Source: Phytoseiulus persimilis
Taxonomy: Eukaryota; Arthropoda; Arachnida; Mesostigmata; Phytoseiidae
Assembly (NCBI GenBank): GCA_037576195.1
Contig: CM075101.1
Location: 36,084,001 to 36,148,000 of the forward strand
DNA: 64,000 bases
Direction: 5' to 3'
Numbering within the stretch: position 1 is the stretch's first letter; each line of letters starts with the position of its first letter. Made by a program: the position numbers and the translations under genes. Positions 11,492-23,300 of this stretch are shown here, in pieces. Below the pieces are notes generated by a model. That model did no database searches. It was not told the DNA's origin and worked only from the letters and a program-made list of their open reading frames with translations.

Positions 11492-14098
11492 ATGGCGGCT
11501 TCGAAATTGGAGTACCTCAAGAAGTACATGGAAAGTGGCGAAGAATCGAAGAAAAAAAGAGTTCGAAAAATTCAGCGGGCGCTCAAAAATCCTAACGTCA
11601 AAATTTTCGACACCAACGTCGACCTCAAAGATGTGAAAGCCGGTTAGTTTACTGTTGATGACTCCAAAGGAGGCTGAGCTTTGTTTTTGTTCAGAACTCG
11701 TATCACGAGTCCGGGCTCCTTGAACTGCTCGATCGGACTCAAAGACAAGACGATGAACGGCTTGTACCGAATGGCGGTACTTCTTTCTCTCCTCAGGCTC
11801 AGACTCTGACGATCCTACGATCGAGGACATTAGGGAAGATGGTCCCGAGGTCGCTGACATCATCGATGAAAGACCGCTCGAAATGCGATCTTTCAAGAAG
11901 ACTTTCCAAGACGTCAGGTACGATTCTCTTCTAATTCGAACTCAGTTCTATCGAATGAAGTGGCTTTGCCTGGAATCACTCGGAAGGTTTCGATTTCCAA
12001 GGTTCCCCTTGGTCACTCCGTGTCAGGTGAGTTTTAAAACCTAGAGCGGAAGTCTGAATCCCAATCTTCGGTTTAGTTCCAGAAGATCTCATGATTCCGA
12101 CGGAGACACTGAACACGTGCGCAGAAACCGACGAGACTCCTCCAACGAAGACTCTCCTCCACGCAGAGCTTCGAGAGGTAAATGTCATCATGGTATAAAA
12201 CGGCTCTCCCTCTCTCTTCTCAATTCCTCGTGAAATCACTCGGCGATAGATTCCTATCTGGTGGCCCATCTGAGGGTTGGGGGCGGTTAGGCGTCACCTG
12301 TCCTGGGCAACAATCTGCGAGGACGCAGGGTCGTAGTTGAGAATCTGTCGAAGTTTATGACATCAATGGGTTTCAATTTCGAAGGTTTGTCCCAGACGCG
12401 CCTCCGTTCGCCGCTGTCTTGATCTTTCCAATTCAAAGATGATTCATTAAACCGGATGTGAACTCTGATTCCAGTCCGCCGGGATTCTTCAGACGAGAGC
12501 CCTCCGCGGAAGCGAAACGGTAGAACAACCTCTCCTCATTTTTGTCGACAACCATTTTTAGTTTTCAATTGCCCTGGAATACTTTCCGAGCTCTGAGCTG
12601 ACGACCAGCGGGATACGCACGCCGAACGACTTATGCGTCGATTCGAGAAGAATGAGCACTTTTCTGGTTTGACCCCATTCGCTAATCTCTTGCGAAATCC
12701 ATTGGCAGCACGACGGGATTCTTCCGATGAAAGTCCGCCCAGGAGACGTGAGTTAATTCCACATTTTATCAATGCTGGGTCAAAACTTTCGTCCTCAAAC
12801 AATTATTCTTGCCCCGTCGTCCTCTTTATTAAGTCGATCCTCATCTTCAGCCTTCTATCACAGGTCGGGGAGACTCCTCTGAGGAGACCATACCAAGACG
12901 CAAGTCGGGTGAGTTCCTCAAGCATCATGCCTTCGCAGCAGCGACTACTTTGAAGTCGGTGGGAGAGGCTGAGGGCTTTTGTGCTTCTTCAGGTGCAAAA
13001 AGAGCGGGTAGGAGAGATTCTGACGAGAGTCCCCCAAGGAGGAAAAGAGACACGGAGGCATCTTCGAGGAAGAGCTCCGACATCGATAGTCCGCCGCGAC
13101 GCCCTCGGAGACCGGTACCTGGAGATCGCGAGATCGTGCCCTGCGAAGTTATAGACGGACCTCAGACTGTGTCGTAAGTCTGATTTCCATCCTCTCATCC
13201 CGCGCCCATTCCTCGATGTCCTTGGTTCAGCGGGGACGGCCGGCTGTCTCTTCTCGGCTCAAGGAATATTCCGACTGCCGCAAGGGTCGGGGACATTGTA
13301 TTCAACTACAATGGCTGATCCTTCCCTTCCCACCGCGATCAGTCTCAGAAAGCCGAGGGTTGGATTATCATCTTCAATGCAGCTCATCCGAAAACGGTCT
13401 TAGATCGGAAAAATTCACCCTCTCACACCCTATTTGCAGACTGCGCAAGAACGATAAGAATGAGGAGCAAGCTGCCGCTAAAAGAGAGCAGGCGGAAAAA
13501 GAGGCCCGACGGAAAGCCATATACGACAAATGGCAATCTGGAATCGTTCAGCAGCAGCAGAAGCAATCGCACGTGAAAGATTTTCTCATTGAAGCCAATA
13601 AGCCTCTCGCCCGCAATGCGAATGATGCCGATTTGGATGAGCGATTGAAAGAGGTAAGTGCATTTTATCTCGCTCAAGACATCGGATCTGCAACGGAGCG
13701 CGAGGTCCAGGACTATTCGACCATTCTCCCGCTCACCGATCAATGAATGAGCAGTTGTGATTTCCGTAGAATCGGGAGTTCCGCATACACAGTTGCTCGA
13801 GCTATCGTTCCCAGATTGTTTCGCTCTCTCTTCTCATTCTGGACTTCCACAGGTTGAAAGAGAGGGCGACACGATGTTGGCCTTCTTGAAGAAAAAGAAG
13901 AAGTCGTCGAACGCTGAGCCCAGTAGACCTCGCTACAAGGGACCTGAACCTCCACCGAATCGTTATAATATTTGGCCGGGGTATCGTTGGGATGGAGTTG
14001 ATCGTTCTAACGGATTCGAGGCCAAGATGATGTCAATGGCGACTGAAAAAATGGCCAATGAAGAACAGGCGTATAAGTGGAGCATAGAAGACATGTAG
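11492..14098 (+). CDS. BUD13: BUD13 homologue (RES complex, pre-mRNA splicing), complete
   Basis: BUD13 is the scaffold of the RES (retention and splicing) complex that joins activated spliceosomes. Nine exons give 380 residues: 11492-11642, 11797-11917, 12077-12177, 12475-12519, 12709-12747, 12864-12908, 12993-13173, 13440-13653 and 13853-14098. The N-terminus ([13 protein letters not shown], then a Lys-rich run) fits the family. The middle carries repeats of the [12 protein letters not shown] type, one per small exon. The C-terminal block with [21 protein letters not shown] and the terminal AYKWSIEDM is diagnostic. The repeat exons of 45, 39 and 45 nt are all bounded by phase-1 introns. Compared with vertebrate BUD13, the segment before the Lys/Glu-rich coiled region is missing; the 266-nt intron 13174-13439 may hide a short unrecognised exon there. 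A polyadenylation signal lies 34 nt after the stop. Confidence 0.96.
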
Positions 14099-14131
14099 AC
14101 TTCAATATGGAAACATATACTTGTATATATG

Positions 14132-14137
14132 AATAAA
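14132..14137 (+). terminator. BUD13 polyadenylation signal (AATAAA)
   Basis: AATAAA 34 nt downstream of the BUD13 TAG. The 3' UTR would be under about 70 nt, in keeping with a compact genome. Confidence 0.75.
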
Positions 14138-14177
14138 TTGAGGAGCTTTTCCAATGTTCAGTTGTCTCATCGTCTAT

Positions 14178-14372
14178 CTATGGGTTTCCCATCAGAAGTG
14201 ACCGCGGCTGGCGCGTGGGGCGTTCTGCGGTGGGGTTGACGTGTTCTCCGCACAGGCAAGAATTCTTTCCCTGTGGAAACATTTCTTCCCGGGAGACCTC
14301 CCAAAATGGCTCGAGAAGCTCCCGATGATTTGATGGTGATTTGCTCCGGGAAGGGTGAAGTCTAGGAGGCAT
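14178..14372 (-). CDS. Possible small ORF or terminal exon convergent with BUD13
   Basis: A 64-codon minus-strand frame, rich in Pro, Arg and Ser, ending 40 nt from the BUD13 polyadenylation signal. Just upstream on the minus strand are a perfect donor (GTGAGT at 14402-14397), a branch-point-like CTAAC and a CTAG acceptor at about 14360, which would define an intron of only about 42 nt. The splice does not leave a good frame from the nearest upstream ATG, so either the ORF starts at the ATG at 14372 or this is chance. I do not recognise the product. Confidence 0.2.
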   Translation of the reverse strand: MPPRLHPSRSKSPSNHRELLEPFWEVSREEMFPQGKNSCLCGEHVNPTAERPTRQPRSLLMGNP

Positions 14373-14399
14373 GGTGTAGTTAGTGTAAAACCGCCCCAC

Positions 14400-15759
14400 T
14401 CACCACTGCGACATGCGTCCCCAGACCGGGAGCTGAAAGAAGCTGGCGCCGAGTCTTGCCCTAAGTTTGAACGAGAGGGGCGTACGAAATTCGGAACCTG
14501 ATGAAACTCCTCCTCAAATACGTGGCGTCTGGATCGGAGAATCGCCTCCTTGCAACCAGCTTACTGGACGTCCCGCATGTTTCCGGGTAAGCGATTCCGG
14601 CCTCAACGTCAAATCAGCGCGACCCTCAGCCCATGAGTCTCTCAAGCCACTCTTACTGCAAGGGCAACGTTCTAAGAACGAAATCGGCTGGAGTGTCACT
14701 CATGCTTCGAGCAGCCGTCCATTACCGGAGATCAGGGAGGTGAACTCGACGAACAGAGTCAGTCCGTTTACTAGATCGCAACGTGTAGAGAGCACCCGAG
14801 GTCGGAGATGCTGAGCTCCCTCATGATCACTGGAGGCTGGAAAGTGAGGCGTCAAACATTTCTTAACCTCCATGTATCAATAAAGGCGGATGAATGAATA
14901 AGAGTTCGATGGCTGAATTCTATGTTCATTTTTGGCAATCACACGTTTTTATTTTTTGATATGACTACCCATTCATCCACGGATTGATGGATAGTGATTC
15001 ATATATGATCTCCGAACTTATTGCCTCCAGTTCTTACTGTAAATACCGCGATAATGAATTGAGGAGAGCCATCGGAGTCCAGCAACACATATCTAATGGC
15101 ACGCTTCCTTCGACCAGGTTTTCATCATGCGCTTCACGTCCTTCGATCAGTCTTCCAAACTGAGGTACCTGCCTTCTGTCAGTTCTCAACTCGATAGACA
15201 TACTGGCCAGCGAGCAGCGGGAAGCGTCGAAAACCACACTCATATTCGATTGACGCTCATCTTAAGTACCTCGAATATCATCAACTAGCATCATCCAATC
15301 CCTGAATAATGTTCACGAAGAATCAGATTCCATGGTTCAGGAAATTCGAGCCGATCGAGTGCCATGAGCGGTATAGAGTTCGCGAACCATCAACACAAGG
15401 TCGAGCCCCGATTGTCGGCCTCCTCATGGGCTGCGGGTGTGACCGGCGATTGGCGAACGAGTACTATTGGCAAGAATGCAACTATTGGAAGTATTGACCT
15501 ACAGATATGTATCGACCAACGAGAGATTTGCGCGAACTGAGAGAAGGAAAATAGCCTGAAGCTGGCTTCCGATAAAAAGCTCGAATTCTGTTCCTTAGAA
15601 ACCAATGCAGACCGTGCGGCGGGGGGACGAAGTATACTTGATGGGAGACATCCGTGCTTGACTTTCTGAGAATCCCTCTTAGTGGAGCAGTTGGAAGTTC
15701 CAACTTGGAACCATATTCGAAAACATTCCACTGTATCGAGTCCAAGCGGTCTCTATGAC
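14400..15759. other. No gene identified
   Basis: Short open frames on both strands (14467-14814 plus, 15034-15243 minus, 15390-15731 minus) without motifs or convincing splice partners. A second AATAAA occurs on the plus strand at about 14879-14884, in AT-rich sequence with no gene placed before it. Nothing else can be supported. Confidence 0.35.
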
Positions 15760-16691
15760 TTAAAAACATTCCTTAGCAGATCTCTCGATACCAGAGAGCA
15801 CTCTCGACCCAGCAGGAGAGAGCATGTGATTGATAAATCCCGCAGCGACGGCTTTCTTCGTTTCAGGAGGCTCTGTAGGGTTGTCGAGTATTTGCTCCAT
15901 TCTAGCGGTCCACGTAGGGGCTTTTGCATCCAACACTTTCATACCTCTGCCCTTGCGAAGTGTGAGATCTTCTGCACTGGTAGCTTTCGACATTTCGCGA
16001 GACCTGAAAATGATGCGCAAACGCTCTTGAAACGTATATATTCCAGCTAATGGTTCTGCTGCGTCACGATGCCATACAGGAGGGAGTCGAAAGATCTAAC
16101 CAGGCCGAGGATTTAATATCCATTTTCGGGCCGGGTTTGCGGGGAAAAGAACGGAAGAATAGAGATCAACTCACGCGACTGCGACATCCTTGAAAATGTC
16201 CTCGACCAGGGAAGCGATTGGTTTCCTATGCGATACCAGTCCACGCTGGAGAATTTCCCTGTTGATCGTCACCCTCATGATCGCGCGCTGGAACACCAAG
16301 ACATCCCTCGTGGTGTTTCGCAAGCATTCCGCGGTGCTCGCGCCAGACGCGGCTCGACCTGGAAATGATGAGAGCCTCACGATAGAGCCCTAAGCCGCGG
16401 ACAGCCTCCTTGTATCTCAACTTGAGCGTAAACTGGGCAAGTGTCGACTAGGGGAGCGGTGGAGAACAATCTATGTTCGATTTCTTGAGGGAATTCTCGA
16501 TTCAGGGAGCTCCGTGAACAGGCCCGAAGTCTTTTGAGAAAGGGGTGGAGACAAAAACTCGACGAGAATCATCATGTATTGCGATAAATCACTGTTTCAC
16601 TAGCCAAAGTTCGGAATAAATTCAGTCGAAGAACCTACTCACCTTCTGCCACGCAAATAACAACTACACAGAGGAACGTGTACGAACGCAT
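15760..16691 (-). CDS. Small secreted orphan protein, three exons, 158 residues
   Basis: No family recognised. Exons 16691-16643, 16358-16175 and 16003-15760 join with correct phase (1, then 2) and strong signals (GTGAGT donors, CAG acceptors). The first exon is exactly a signal peptide (MRSYTFLCVVVICVAEG), with cleavage likely near residues 15-20. The mature part has only two Cys, one near its start and one two residues before the end; it is rich in basic and hydrophobic residues (RAIMRVTINREIL), followed by a Lys/Arg-rich linker and a C-terminal helix-like region ending in KECF. No membrane segment follows the signal peptide. A TATAAAGG box lies about 45 bp before the ATG, a normal spacing for a short 5' leader. 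The signal peptide, phase-consistent exons and TATA box together make it a convincing gene without an assigned function. Its first exon has the same length (49 nt) and phase as that of the large secreted gene at 27701. Confidence 0.7.
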
Positions 16692-16732
16692 TGTGCTCTG
16701 CAGTGATTTGAGGTCGTACCCACGGCGAGCAA

Positions 16733-16740
16733 CCTTTATA
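16733..16740 (-). promoter_or_regulatory. TATA box (TATAAAGG) of the small secreted gene
   Basis: TATAAAGG on the minus strand, about 42 bp upstream of the ATG at 16691. A start site about 30 bp downstream would fall near 16705 in an ATCACTG context, resembling an arthropod initiator. Seen in sequence; function inferred. Confidence 0.55.
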
Positions 16741-17318
16741 CCGATGCTATCACGGTGAACCCCGGCAAGAGGTTCAACCTCAGCGAGAACCAGACGCGGC
16801 TTGTGGACGATTCCGAGAATTTCTTAGCATGGACAGAAACCGATGTGGCTTGTTCGAAGGGTACAATTCCGAATGCACAACACGCATTCTCAGAAGTACC
16901 GCTCATTCAGAAAACAGGAGAGCCATATCATCATGAGCCCCTTCGGCTTTACGAACCTCGCGAGGTTGTCTGCGAAGCTGGGTTGAACGATCCGATAGTG
17001 AGTCCGGTTAAAACGGGGTTGCGTCTTTCGAAATTGGAATGCGTGCTAAACGACGATACCGATACGAGGAAAAGCGCAATAGCCGAACAATGAGGCAAGA
17101 ATGAGGCACGCAAATTCTGCTCCTCGCATTGCATTCGGAATCGGCTGAGCTTTTCATCGGAGGAGCGCCTCTGGTCAAACTTGAATAAATCATCCCGACC
17201 GGGGCCTCTGCAGGCAAGTTCTCGTGCTGTTGCCTTTGTCGCTAGCTATCGAGAAGCTAATTGATTGGCTGAGTGAAGCTGATGCGATTCAGCAGAGTTT
17301 CCCAAGCTCCGCGACCTA

Positions 17319-17758
17319 TTATAGATTCTGTAGCAGCTTCTGTGGCCGGAACTGCTTCATCGGCGTAGTTCGTGAAACTGAGGGTACCGCTAGGGCAACC
17401 TTAGCGTTTGTTAGCGACCGCGACGGAAACGATGAGAAATCAAGAGAGATGGAGTCAATATTCGAGCGAAAGTAGCGAACGCACACCGAGGGTTCCTTCA
17501 TGAAATATGCGGATCCCGCGGCTGCGTTGAGAGAGCAAATAGTCGGCTGTGGTTTGACTGGAACTCCAGCGACCGCAATACTCTCCAGAAGCGAGAACAG
17601 AAGCAAGAACAAGATCAGCACTCGCGCCGTGTCGGACGTAGCTCTGAAGCGCTCGTCGGTGAAGTTTTTGATAGAAGCAGCTGAGTGTCTGACGAGGCTG
17701 CCGAGCTTGATCTCGTGGCCGCCGTTATTTCTACTCGGAGAATCGCCTCCAATGGCCG
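17319..17758 (-). CDS. Possible exon with one membrane-spanning segment
   Basis: An open minus-strand frame without an internal ATG start, so it would have to be an internal exon. It reads through a polar stretch (RNNGGHEIKLGSLVRH) into a strongly hydrophobic segment (VLILFLLLFSLLESIAVAG), then a Cys-containing tail. The only acceptor that fits the frame (AAG at 17759-17761) lacks a pyrimidine tract, and no certain donor was found. It could be part of a single-pass membrane protein gene in the 17-19 kb interval, or chance. No family recognised. Confidence 0.22.
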
Positions 17759-19283
17759 CTTAATTTCGCTGGTCTCGCCCCGGCCGCGAAGAATAGCTGG
17801 CCCTGCTCATCATTCCAAAGGAACACGATCTCTGGCAATTGTGATTTGTCGGGCCTAATATTCTCAAAAGCAGGTTCGGGAGCACTTTCTGTAATGATCT
17901 CTCGGAACTGTCGAGTTCAGGAGATGCAGTCGTAATCAAGAAGGAGTCGAGTAATCGATCGTCAGGACCAACCGTCACAGCGAGGCATCCTGGAATCACG
18001 CATCCTAGAGAGATGTCCGAGGGTCCCCCTCATTCTGTTACTTCCGGCTTGTGACAGCAGGGAAGTCAGGCTTCCTGGTATTCGAATGAACGAGGAGTGC
18101 TGGAACTTGAGTTATCAAGTCGTGACTCTCTTTCGATTTCGTATGACGACCCATCATCCCCCTTTTGATTGGGGTGAGAGGTCTCCGAGGAGGTTCCTAT
18201 TCGACCAGGCCGAGAACGACGTCGGATCTTGGCAGAATAATGGTTCTGGGAAGCGGTTAATTTGCCCGTTCGATTTGGAGTTGAAGAGCCAGATTGGTCA
18301 TGTATCAGGGATTCCGCCGTCGGGAAGTTGGATTCTGAGAAGGTGCTCTTCCCCCTTCAGGTGGAACGCGATGGGCTCCCTCATTGGGACGGCATACTGT
18401 GCGATGGAATCCGCGAAGGTGGCGAGAGCCTTCGTTCTGTGTTACAGACCTCTCGGGGGTCTGGGGCAGGCACTCCCCCCGTCATATCCGACTGGAGGAG
18501 CGCCACGACGTACCCGTATCTCTGATGGCAACAAGTTCGAGTCGCTCTCTTCTCCTCTTCAGCAGCATGGCGACCTTCCGATGTCAAAGCTGGCCTATGA
18601 TCCCTCATCCACTGCAAGCTCACAGCCTGAGGGCGGGCCGTTATGTCTCTACTAGAGACTCTCTAGTCTCCTCAATCTATGCAATCATCGCCGTGGGCTC
18701 CTGATTCTCTGCAAACGTCCCAGAGCATCGCTTTTGTACCCGATCTCGAGTAACCTCTTCCGACACTTTGTGGATCGAGCCGGCCTCGTCATTCATTGGT
18801 CGATGCTGTTGGCGAGTAAATTCCCGAAGACACGGGGTCCCATCGTCCGACCGCTCCTGTGAACCTGCGGAATTGCCACGCTCGCCGATGCCCCCGCAGG
18901 ATTTCATCTCTCCCAACGTTCTGCGTCCTCCCAGGTGACGTTGTTCTCCTGGATTCGAGGTGAATAACATCCCTCAACGAGCAATCAGGCCGACGAGCGA
19001 GCGAACGAGCGAACGGCGGATGGGCGAACGTCGCTCGGTAACATCGCGTCGTGGGGACATTGTGGGATAATCTGGGTGATCCCTCGTTCGGACTCTAGAG
19101 ACACGTTTGCTCGTCCAGCAATAAGAAAACGCAAATCGATGAATATCTCGTTGGGCTCTTAATCGAAATAATGTACTGAGACAGTGGCGGGCGGAGTGCC
19201 CCCCTTTCCCGCGTAGACCACTATGCCCGCGGTCGAAAAATTCTGTTGATCGATTGTTGGCGGCGATCACGCAAATCATGATA
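17759..19283. other. No gene identified; contains a GAGC/GAAC tetranucleotide tract
   Basis: Open frames of 60-190 codons occur on both strands (18086-18655 plus is the longest) but overlap each other and lack motifs. Near 18991-19016 there is a short degenerate run of GAGC/GAAC tetranucleotides. A segment within 18262-18525 contains WDGILC, which is discussed among the rejected items. Confidence 0.3.
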
Positions 19284-19727
19284 TCACTGTCGAGTCAATT
19301 GGCACCATTGGAGACCGAGGCAACTTCCAAATGCCGCGAACCCACGATAATCACTACCTGTTTCCATTGCGTCGTCCTCGTCGTTGGAGAATGGTTTGAC
19401 TGGATGGTTCTTTGGACGAGAAGTTCCGATTCCAGTAAGCTTTTTGAGGAAGAATGTGAGAGGCTGCTTGGATTTGTACGCGCGCGATTCACTCAAACCG
19501 ATGCAAGGTTCTGAGAGCGCACTGGAAACGTTGGAATAGTAGGGAACAGAAGGCGGTTGGCAAACAGATTTCGGAGGCGCTGGGAGGACTGAAGAGTTCT
19601 CGATTCGCGCGGAGTCCTGGATTGTTGACTTTCCGACGTGATCCGGCTCTCCGGAAACTGCTAAACTGCGCAAACCCACTACGTTCCCGGATCGGAGGGA
19701 ATTCCTTCCTACTCCAAGGATCGACAT
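19284..19727 (-). CDS. Possible single-exon gene, 147 residues
   Basis: An ATG-initiated minus-strand frame of 147 codons, rich in Ser and Pro, starting with a basic/hydrophobic stretch (MSILGVGRNSLRSG) that could be a mitochondrial targeting sequence. It contains a basic central block (SKQPLTFFLKKL) and an acidic patch (NDEDDAMET). A donor-like GTAGTG follows the acidic patch. I do not recognise the protein. A GTGAGC donor-like site just upstream of the ATG raises the possibility that the true start is in another exon. Confidence 0.3.
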   Translation of the reverse strand: MSILGVGRNSLRSGNVVGLRSLAVSGEPDHVGKSTIQDSARIENSSVLPAPPKSVCQPPSVPYYSNVSSALSEPCIGLSESRAYKSKQPLTFFLKKLTGIGTSRPKNHPVKPFSNDEDDAMETGSDYRGFAAFGSCLGLQWCQLTRQ

Positions 19728-20342
19728 CGCTGTGGCTCACGAGCCATTGCAGGGTCGGGGAGAATCGTGTTGGAGAGCGGAGAAGAAGTTACACCTTCGA
19801 CGACCTCGTGCACGAGCTGCCGGGATAATTCTCGCAGGCACGAGCATCGTCAGCTTCATATGGGACTCTATGAGCGGTACGGAGGAGTTCTTCTTGACAG
19901 TTCCTAATAACCGGATTCTTGGCAAGAGGTTTGCCTTTCTCAGCCGCAAACGCTCACTTCATCCTGTCAAGTGTTTCGGGGAGATTGATACGTGTATGAA
20001 GCCTCTCCGAATCTATCGGAGCGTACGTCCTCCTTGCGAACAGCTTGTCCCGGCGAATGCCTTCCCGACTAGTGAAGCTCGATGAGTGGGATGCAGATAG
20101 CAGCCAACTCGACCTGGTGCCTTGAATTTCTGACAGGTTCTCGAACCATCGTCGTAAGGTGCTACATGGAGGCGATTTGCGGCGATTTATTCTGATCACG
20201 ACCGATTTCTATTCATGGCCGTTGTTATTAGGAAAAATCTGGACGGACACGATGTGGTCTCGTCAATCCTATTGTCGACGAGCGTCTGCCGTTTCTTGAC
20301 TGATTCCCTGGAACATCCTCCCGACAGTTTGTTTCGCCAAGC

Positions 20343-23300
20343 ATGAAGTGGCCGACGGTTCCCCTTTTGCTGGTACTCTACTGCACTCTGGGGAGTCATG
20401 GAGGCTTCATTCCGGCCGGTATGTTTCCCATCCGATTCATTCGGTTACTCGCCAAAGTTCTGATTGAAGAGCAGCTAGCATTTTGCGTCCTCGATGTTTT
20501 CCTAAAGCGCCTGAGCGCCCTGTTTTTCCAGCCATCGCAGCCGGGGTTGCCGCACCCGGAGCTTTGATGCTCTTAGACTGTGAGGGACACTCTATATTGC
20601 CTTTTTACAGTAGCTGCTTTGTGTGGAAACAACGATTTCTTCTGTACTTTATCGAAGACGAGCCGAGGAAGCGTATGTAACCCGACATCCTTGTCATTTC
20701 CCAGCGCTTTCTCAAAGATTGCGAGACAGAGAGCCGACACAGACTGCCAAATCTCCGAGGAATACGTATTCGAGCTACAGAGAGGAGAACCGATACAACG
20801 AAGAGAACGTTTTCAACGAGAGGAACACTTACAACGAGGAGATGAGAAACAACAAGCATAACAAATATAACAAGTTCAACAGATTCGATCGCAACTATGA
20901 GGATGATGATAACAATTGGTATGGACGAGAGAATCGATATCATCGGGACGACAGGCATGCTCGAGACCATAAGGGCGACAGGTATGGTCGGGACCATGGT
21001 GACAACCTCGAGAACCGGTATGGTGAGGGCGGCAGGCCCGAACAAGAGAGTGGATACAGAGGGAGGAACAGATTTGGTGACAATCATAATCATGGATTGC
21101 CTTACCGGACCGGCAACGCTGACGCTGGACGAGTTTTCAACACATACAGTCAGTTTCCAACCTGCTTACATTCTGATTAGCGCTCGAGTTGATTGCGCTC
21201 AGCAACCTGAGATTAAGGATGCTGGTGATAGTTCTACTCTTTGACCGTTTCTCTTGCCCGTTGCAGATATCAACAACAACAATATAAACAATTACGCAAG
21301 TGCTCTTGGTAAGTTTTGTGCAATGCAGATCGCTTTCAGAAATCTTGGAGCTTGCTCCCGAGAACGAATTCGAGGATTACTGATTTTGCATTGCAGAAAT
21401 GCCTGAAATGGCTCAGAACGTCGTCACAAACTTGAAATATGGTGAGGAAGGCTGCAGCTGGTTGTGATTGGTTTCAGTCACCCAAGTCATGGGTGAAAAA
21501 GCACTGTTCCCGCATATTGTCCTCCCGTTCAAAATACGTCCTTCCATCTTCTAGCAACCAAAGATATTCAGCCCCCCAATGTCGTGGTACCCAAACTCAA
21601 GTCGTCCAGGTCGGGTCAAACGAGCGTCACGGGTATGAATCAGATCCGCATCACTTAACTGGCCATGCAGAACTCAAAAATTTGACGTCGTCCAACTATT
21701 TCGCTGACGAACGCGTGTTGTTCGCAGTTAATGGAAAGCCTTTCACAAAAGGATCGAATTACGTGATCGGTAATGTTCCCGAAACCTGTTGCCAAACACA
21801 ATTGCTACATTCTCCAAGCTACCAAATAATTACTGAAAATAATTCGACGCACTTTCTCACTGGATGTTTTGTCGTCCATTCCCAGTCGGCTCAAGAGCCA
21901 TCGCGATTCAACAGATCGAAATAGTCGGTGAGTTCGGAAATGTGCCGAAAAAAAGCTGCCTCAGACAGCAAAGCGTAACGATGACTTGAGTTTTCATTCT
22001 TTGACCGATTGTCCTTCTTCCATCAACAGTACCCGATTCATTCACATTCCCATCGGACCACATCAATATAGACATTATCGGTGAGTTTCAGTCTTGAACC
22101 ACTCCATGCTGTGAGGGAATCGCAGGAAAAAATCCCTCATCATTTCCTGAGCTATCAATTTTGACTCTGGCGCTCGAATGAACGTTCCCTCATTTCCTTC
22201 CCAGTGTACGACGGGGATCTCTACGAGCATCCGATCAGGCAGAATGTGAGAACTACTTTCAACGGGGACGACCTCGGCCAAGATATCGCCGTAGTCTGTG
22301 AGTGTATTGGTGCAAGAACTAGATAAAATGGAGCAAAAAATCTCAGAATTATGCGGGCGATCTTCTGGAGAATCTCCGGAGCGGTTCCTGTTGGCTGATG
22401 TCATTTTTTCAATTGCAGTGGAGAATTCGGCGATTCCACCCGCTTCGGTCCGAATCGCAGGTTGTTAGCGAGAGCTTGTTTCATTTTACCAACGAATCAC
22501 TCGACGAGTCCCTAATCTGTTGTTGAGAGCCTAATGAGTTGGTTCTTCCCGACAGTCAACGATGGAATCGTAGGAGGCGATGTTATACTCAACGCTGTGA
22601 CTTTTCCGTCCAACACCGATGGCGGTAGGGAATTCCTAAGCGATCCCACCAGAGTCTGGATCTGACTGTGTAAAGCATTGGTCCAGCTCTCAGTTCACTT
22701 TTTCCACCTTTCAGCGTCACCGTTACCTCAAACCGGGCTAGGAGTTTTCATGCGTAAGATATTCAGAGACATCGGAAAGTTTTCGCTCTCCTTGTGAGCC
22801 TCGATCTCCGCCTTCGAGGAAATTCGCTAATTCTGCCACGCATTTTCCAGTCAACGGGCAACCGATTTCTCCATATACCTTCTCAGTTGGCGGTGAGTCG
22901 ATTCTCTCAGGGTTTGTTGAGATGACGGTTTAGTTTGATGTACGTTTTTTACGTTGGCGAAATCTCCTGCAAATCCACAGCTGACAAGAGCACTGCTCCT
23001 GTTCGGAACGTGAAGGTCACAGGTAAGTTCCTCCGCAAGTTAATGAATGTATGAGTGCATCTCTGAATCACTTCGAAACTCGTCGATGCCATTTTCTCCG
23101 TCGAACTTTCACCGCGTTCGTGTAGACCCCAGGGGGAAAATGCTTTCCGGATTGATCGACATCGAAGGTAAGGAGAGGATTTATGGACAGCTCGTGGATT
23201 TAGTACGTGCCAGGAATCGATGTCGAACAATATAACGATTCGGAGTGGCTCGTGTATTGCCTGAGACGACGCTCATGTTTTCCAACCGTTCCAAACGTAG

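Noticed and set aside
18262-18525. WDGILC motif resembling the hormone-receptor domain of class B GPCRs
   Set aside because: The motif is not followed by the expected Trp-Pro, the surrounding Cys spacing is wrong, and no seven-helix exons exist nearby.
20532-20672. Longer version of exon 2 of the phase-1-exon gene, ending at 20672
   Set aside because: It would leave an intron of only 32 nt before exon 3. The GTGAGG donor at 20580 gives a normal 125-nt intron with the same phase.
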